Source: Deltaproteobacteria bacterium | GTDB taxonomy: Bacteria; Desulfobacterota; Desulfuromonadia; Desulfuromonadales; JAAYDE01 | Direction: 5' to 3' | DNA length: 55,551 nt | NCBI GenBank assembly: GCA_016934985.1 | Contig: JAFGRU010000004.1 | Span: forward strand, 1-55,551 | Shown: positions 52,120 through 55,551 of the stretch, one piece after another | How positions within the stretch are numbered: the first letter of the stretch is position 1 | Layout: each line of letters starts with the position of its first letter | Translations under genes and position numbers: made by a program | The notes under the pieces: model-generated | Databases searched by the model: none | What the model saw: only the letters and a program-made list of their open reading frames with translations | What the model was told of the DNA's origin: nothing

Positions 52120-52535
52120 GAAAACTTCTTTCGGTTAAATGGTGAAAAGTCCTGAGCCCAGATTCTGATAAAATTAGGAAGCTCATGTCAAGAAAATTGC
52201 GGGCGTTGATTTTTCCATGTCAACCTGCGTTTCTCTTGAACTGGGGAGTCTGTCTTAAGACCCCTTTCAGCAGGACTTTGGCTTACAGAAAAAAAGCACC
52301 CGGATTTTTCACCCGGGTGCTTTTCCACTGTTGCCAAACCAATGCAAGATCAATTTTGCAATCGGCAACTATTAAAGTGCCAATCGCTGGCTGAATTTCT
52401 TTGGAGAGAGCCGTAAGTTGCTGCTATCGTTTCCACACCCGGTAAATCGGAGATGCCTCAACGATCGTGTTTCAGGATCGTTTTTCTCCTTTCAGCAAAC
52501 CGTGGCAGGAATGCCAATTCCTCATTTACCTTCGT
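52120..52535. other. Intergenic region behind the Nramp-like gene
   Basis: About 415 bases. It contains the terminator at 52289-52324 and, between that and the Nramp-like stop codon, some 210 bases with no reading frame. A hairpin AACGATC ... GATCGTT followed by TTTTC lies at about 52460-52487 and would act as a terminator only for plus-strand RNA, for which no gene is visible. A small RNA on the plus strand is possible but unproved. Confidence 0.4.
52289..52324 (-). terminator. Terminator for minus-strand transcription
   Basis: GCACCCGG (52296-52303) pairs with CCGGGTGC (52313-52320) around a T-rich loop. In the minus direction a run of seven T follows; in the plus direction there is a shorter T run. 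Confidence 0.87.
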
Positions 52536-54044
52536 TTACCCGAAGAGCTTAATATTAAATACTCTGGCGGCAATCATGACCCCGGTCATGAGAGCGAAGA
52601 CGATACAGCTGATCCAGCCGAACCATGTTGCAAAGGTGCTGGGATAAAAATGCTTGTCGTTTTTGTCGATGACGGTAAAGCAGTACCAGAGATTGAGGAA
52701 GAAGATCACCGGCGCGATAAAATAGGCCAGCGCCGAGGCGACAAGCACCAGGTAAACCGGTTTGGGCAGACCGATGATGATGGCACTGCTCATGACAAGA
52801 GACCACATCATGGTCATGCGGTAGATGTTGTATTCGGAATACCAGGTCTTTCTTTTCTCCGGGGTGAGGTCGTCCCTGTCGATACCTTGAAGAGCATTGG
52901 TGCCCTTGAAAATATTGCGGCAACAGGCGCCGACCACCCGGGGCCAACCATCATAGTAGTTGAATGCCGTTGAGAAACAGGCGGCAAAGGCTCCGAGGAT
53001 GAAGACCCACATCATCCAGTCGCCGATGCTTTCGGTGAAAATTTTACCGATTTCGCCCATGACGGCCGTACCCTTTACTTCGCTGGGATAAATCCAGACT
53101 GCAGCCAGAAGGAGATAGATCGCGGCAACCACCGCCGAGATCCAATGGCCGAAAGCGAAGTCCCAGGTGCCGATACGGAACCAGCGGCGGCAATATTCCT
53201 GAGTTTTGGCCGGCAGAATGTTCATGTTGAAGGCCAGGTCTTTCTTGTTGGATTTAAATGCGTCAAACTTGGCAATGCGGCCTTTTTCCTCCAGTACGGT
53301 ACGAACATATCCCAGACCTTTTTTCTTGGCTTTGCCCCATTCGCTGGCCTGCAGTGAGACGTCGATCCCTGTTGGAAGGAGCCCGAAAAAGCCGGCGACG
53401 ATCAGCCAGGAGCCTTTCGGCATGTCGAAAATAAAAAAGTATTGCAGTTTGTCCATCGGGGCGGGTGCGTAAACATAAGCAAAGATGGCTGAAAAGACGA
53501 GGGCGCCGGCGCAGATTTTAGTAACCTTTTCAACGGCGGCGTAGTTGCCGTAGAGGATGAGATAGCAGGAAAAAATCGCTATGGCGACACCGTAGGACCA
53601 CAGAGGCAACGGCAGGCCCATATGAACCGTAAACAGGTAGTACATAACGGCCGCGGCGGCAATTGTACGTCCGGCGGAGCCGACAGCGCATTGAACCAGG
53701 GTTATGACCATGGTGTACCAGAGCGGCCATTTCCCGGGGGCGGTGCCGTAGGCGTCCATCATGCTTTTGCCGGTGGCGTTGGTAAAGCGAAAGGCCATTT
53801 CGAAGCCGTAGTATTTGAAGAGATAACAGAAGGGGATGGTCCAGAGGAGGGCGTAGGCGAAGCGACCGCCCGCAGTAGGGGCCGTGACAAGATGACTGGT
53901 TCCGATGCCGGTCATCATGAGGATCAGGCCCGGCCCGAAATGTTTCAGCAGTGAGCCGACATCCATTGACGGGGGTTCCAGCCTGTCCAGCTCTTCAATG
54001 TTCAAAAGAGCGTCTTTTTTCAATTGGCTATTTTCTTCTTTCAT
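52536..54044 (-). CDS. Nramp-related transporter lacking the canonical metal-binding motifs
   Basis: An inner-membrane protein of about 502 residues with eleven or so hydrophobic helices. It aligns by eye with the Nramp family (divalent metal/proton symporters): helix 1 is GPGLILMMTGIGTSHLVTAP followed by AGGRFAYALLW. The family motif DPGN of helix 1 is replaced by GTSH, and the MPH motif of helix 6 by PTGIDVSLQASEW, so the residues that bind Mn2+ or Fe2+ in true Nramps are absent. The substrate is therefore open. Two starts are possible, ATG 54044 and TTG 54056; I use the ATG. A long structured leader precedes it. The gene is monocistronic, with a terminator at 52289. Confidence 0.8.
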   Translation of the reverse strand: MKEENSQLKKDALLNIEELDRLEPPSMDVGSLLKHFGPGLILMMTGIGTSHLVTAPTAGGRFAYALLWTIPFCYLFKYYGFEMAFRFTNATGKSMMDAYGTAPGKWPLWYTMVITLVQCAVGSAGRTIAAAAVMYYLFTVHMGLPLPLWSYGVAIAIFSCYLILYGNYAAVEKVTKICAGALVFSAIFAYVYAPAPMDKLQYFFIFDMPKGSWLIVAGFFGLLPTGIDVSLQASEWGKAKKKGLGYVRTVLEEKGRIAKFDAFKSNKKDLAFNMNILPAKTQEYCRRWFRIGTWDFAFGHWISAVVAAIYLLLAAVWIYPSEVKGTAVMGEIGKIFTESIGDWMMWVFILGAFAACFSTAFNYYDGWPRVVGACCRNIFKGTNALQGIDRDDLTPEKRKTWYSEYNIYRMTMMWSLVMSSAIIIGLPKPVYLVLVASALAYFIAPVIFFLNLWYCFTVIDKNDKHFYPSTFATWFGWISCIVFALMTGVMIAARVFNIKLFG

Positions 54045-54056
54045 AACAACACCCAA

Positions 54057-54345
54057 GTGTCCTTTCTTAAAAAAATTATTTTTTATAAAAAGGTGCCATT
54101 AATTTGAAACTCAGAAGAAAATTTAAGTATCGACTATCATCCTGTCGCCTGGTTTTATCCAGCGTTCATCACCTCCTTAATTGTTTGTGTGGCGACAAGC
54201 TTACTCACCTCCTTCGGACTAGATGCAGGGCTAATCCCCCCGTAAAAACTTACGACCTTTCAAGAGAAAATTTTTACACGAAGGTTTTAAAAAAACAGCC
54301 AGATATCGCTATGCGTCTATCTACATGCCACTAGATGTCTGGATA
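54057..54345 (-). promoter_or_regulatory. Structured leader of the Nramp-like gene, candidate riboswitch or attenuator
   Basis: Read in minus direction, the leader has four paired regions: CCAGA/TCTGG (54338-54342 with 54299-54303) enclosing ATCTA/TAGAT; GTAAAAA/TTTTTAC (54271-54277 with 54242-54248); GTCGCC/GGCGAC (54191-54196 with 54144-54149); and inside the last, CTGG/CCAG (54059... at 54162-54149 region). Two exact copies of AAGGAGGTGA lie 36 bases apart at 54205-54214 and 54169-54178; the second is inside the GTCGCC stem and directly precedes a tiny frame (ATG AAC GCT GGA TAA). I match it to no known riboswitch class from memory. Confidence 0.5.
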
Positions 54346-54490
54346 ACCCACTGGTAACAAAAAGTTTTTTTAATTTACAGGAAAAAGGCGGGATGCTGAA
54401 AAGGCGTCAATTTCTGCGAAAAAAACCCGGCTCGACTTCGTTCAAAAGTGCGGATATGTCCTCAGATTCAAGGCCCTATTCATCGGGCAC

Positions 54491-54528
54491 AAAAAGACCC
54501 AACATCGGATTCGGAGTTGGGCCTTTTT
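54491..54528 (-). terminator. Terminator after the 128-residue protein gene
   Basis: In the minus direction GGCCCAAC pairs with GTTGGGTC around a 15-base loop, followed by TTTTT. It separates the small protein gene at 54635 from the Nramp-like leader. Confidence 0.82.
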
Positions 54529-54634
54529 CTCTTGAGAGTATTTTAGAGTGCAAACCTTATATGCTTGAATCTGCCCTTAAAGATTAAAGAGCATTTCACA
54601 TTTGCCGGGCAAGTCTTTCAAGGTCAACATTGAG

Positions 54635-55021
54635 TTAAACAAATTCAGCTTTTTCCGTAGCCCCTGTTATGACAAAAATCCGGACATTATTGCTGCTTTG
54701 ATCGCAGGGAGAGACAAAAAATCCAGGCCGGTTAGGAGCGTAGCCCTGCGTATAGCCGTACTGGACTTCTCCGTCTCTGAATTGGACCTTGATCTTTCTG
54801 CCAAACCCCGGTCGCTCTTTGTCTGAACTCTCGTTGAATTGGGGATCTCCTTCGAATTTTTCCACGAAATAAACGGCTTTTAGGTCCTGGATGTTGATCT
54901 GTTTCATTTCACCGGAGTTTTTTTCACGTAAGTGAAAAACATTTTTGTTGGGAAAAAAATCTTCAGTTTTCCCTTTAAGGATATCCCCGCTTAAAAAATG
55001 GACCACCACCTGATTGCTCAT
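54635..55021 (-). CDS. Conserved small beta-rich protein (DUF6982-like)
   Basis: A 128-residue cytosolic protein in two similar beta-rich halves: VVVHFLSGDILKGKTEDFFPN with HLREKNSGEMKQINI, and IKVQFRDGEVQYGYTQGYAP with RPGFFVSPCDQSSNNVRIFV. The motif (F-x-D/S-G-x-x-x-G-x-T) repeats in each half. Proteins like this occur in deltaproteobacteria, sometimes together with PilZ or sensor domains, and are annotated as domains of unknown function; the name DUF6982 is my best recollection and was not checked. It is preceded by a weak ribosome binding site (gggaag) and followed by a terminator. Confidence 0.7.
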   Translation of the reverse strand: MSNQVVVHFLSGDILKGKTEDFFPNKNVFHLREKNSGEMKQINIQDLKAVYFVEKFEGDPQFNESSDKERPGFGRKIKVQFRDGEVQYGYTQGYAPNRPGFFVSPCDQSSNNVRIFVITGATEKAEFV

Positions 55022-55441
55022 TTGAATACTTCCCCTTTTGACTTAATTTTAGAAAAAAAGATTTAGAAAGAACCCAGGAATTCCCATGGGGTTAAAGAAA
55101 TTGCTATTAATTAATTATAATAAAGCAAGCTGTGTGCCAAATGAAAAACCTGGGGCCAAGTTCATGTGGGTGTTTTTATATGTGAGGGTTATAAGACCTT
55201 TGATGAAGAAGGCCCAAGCGCCTCAAGACGGGATGTCACAATTCCTGAAACTTCTTTTTGAGGTTGTTCTTGAGGCTATCAGCGGCAGAAACAAAGGGGG
55301 CTTGCGGATACATCCGCAAGCTCCCTTCATGGGTTGAGGGCAGACATTGGTTAGCCTGCCTCCGTACAGTTGTTAAACATTGGTAAGCGTCAAATGGTAT
55401 TTGATGATTGCAGAGTTTTCGCTGAGATAATCACTCTTTTG
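55022..55441. other. Intergenic region with terminator and no supported gene
   Basis: About 420 bases. Near 55293-55327 lies a terminator for the gene entering from the right. On the minus strand two very short frames (ATG to stop of 6 and 9 codons, near 55330-55378) have no support. The stretch 55022-55292 should contain the promoter of the 128-residue protein gene but shows no clear -35/-10 pair. Confidence 0.4.
55293..55327 (-). terminator. Terminator after the partial gene at the right edge
   Basis: AAGGGAGCTTGCGGATGTATC pairs with its mirror half around a 4-6 base loop: in plus coordinates AAAGGGGGCTTGCGGA (55293-55308) and TCCGCAAGCTCCCTT (55313-55327). Minus-strand RNA ends with CCTTTGTTTC. 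One mismatch lies in the G run. Confidence 0.82.
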
Positions 55442-55551
55442 TCAGCAATCATTGCGCTCTTTACGCCGTGCCGCCATAACGTTTTTGCAGAATTTGCCGA
55501 AATTCCGCTCACGACGGCGTCTCTCGGCAATGGTTTCGGCGTTGCGCTCCT
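55442..55551 (-). CDS. 3' end of a gene continuing beyond the window
   Basis: On the minus strand one frame is open from the window edge to a TGA stop at 55442. Its 35 residues read ...AETIAERRRRERNFGKF, then CKNVMAARRKERNDC. The strongly basic, helical C-terminus has gene-like composition, and the terminator 114 bases downstream fits a transcript ending here. I do not recognise the protein. It could be a short RNA-binding protein or the tail of a longer one. Confidence 0.6.
   Translation of the reverse strand, partial: ERNAETIAERRRRERNFGKFCKNVMAARRKERNDC

Noticed and set aside
1..55551. CRISPR array, insertion sequence, integrase or prophage
   Set aside because: No series of regularly spaced repeats, no transposase or integrase frame, and no paired attachment sites were seen, although selC is a known insertion hot spot.

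Overview
The window most resembles the chromosome of a marine or salt-tolerant bacterium of the Desulfuromonadales type (Desulfuromonas, Pelobacter or Geobacter relatives). This is inferred from gene content, not from a database search. The pointers are a selenocysteine tRNA, an ectoine operon with its own aspartate kinase, a DUF1847 metal-binding protein, a small periplasmic cytochrome c, a large multi-PAS hybrid kinase, an HDOD protein, an HD-GYP/PilZ pair, and a sensor with a C-terminal Cys4 tail of a kind common in deltaproteobacterial signalling proteins. Base composition is moderately GC-rich in genes and strongly AT-rich in a few promoter regions.

Layout. 0-1.2 kb: a tRNA-Sec cut by the window edge, ssb and a gene remnant. 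1.2-9.5 kb: an accessory-looking stretch with a HAMP receptor lacking an output domain, a hipBA module with a clear operator/promoter, a DksA-like protein, a secreted protein built from a tandem duplication (promoter with a palindrome filling its spacer), a periplasmic HEAT protein with a twin-CX3C segment, an outer-membrane phospholipase A and a methyltransferase. 9.5-17.9 kb: a 1.5-kilo-residue hybrid histidine kinase with a PhnD-like sensor, a dispersed palindromic repeat, a Bcr/CflA efflux pump and an acyl-CoA synthetase. 18-21.7 kb: ectA-ectB-ectC-ask on the minus strand behind about 600 bases of very AT-rich DNA. 22.3-28.3 kb: aldo/keto reductase, two small orphan proteins, a second and very different hipBA module, a YgjP-like metallopeptidase and an isochorismatase-like hydrolase. 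28.5-40.9 kb: coaE, an IclR regulator, truD-trmB, a cytochrome c, DAHP synthase, priA, mltA, an HDOD protein, a FadL-type porin and a methyltransferase. 41.1-45.3 kb: the HD-GYP/PilZ pair. 45.6-51.4 kb: rarA, nadK, recN, an argA-type acetyltransferase and a membrane-anchored LytM peptidase. 51.4-55.5 kb: DUF1847 protein, an Nramp-related transporter without the usual metal-binding motifs behind a long structured leader, a conserved small protein and the 3' end of one more gene.

How it fits together. Most of the right half is housekeeping: coenzyme A, NAD(P), tRNA modification, replication restart, recombination, the shikimate entry step and wall remodelling. The ectoine operon is a complete osmoprotectant pathway, from aspartate through the dedicated kinase to ectoine, apart from aspartate-semialdehyde dehydrogenase. 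The points I would follow first are the PilZ/acyltransferase-like protein next to a membrane HD-GYP enzyme, the Nramp-like gene with its leader RNA, the twin-CX3C HEAT protein, and the duplicated secreted protein with its unusual promoter. No insertion sequence, integrase, CRISPR array or rRNA gene was seen.
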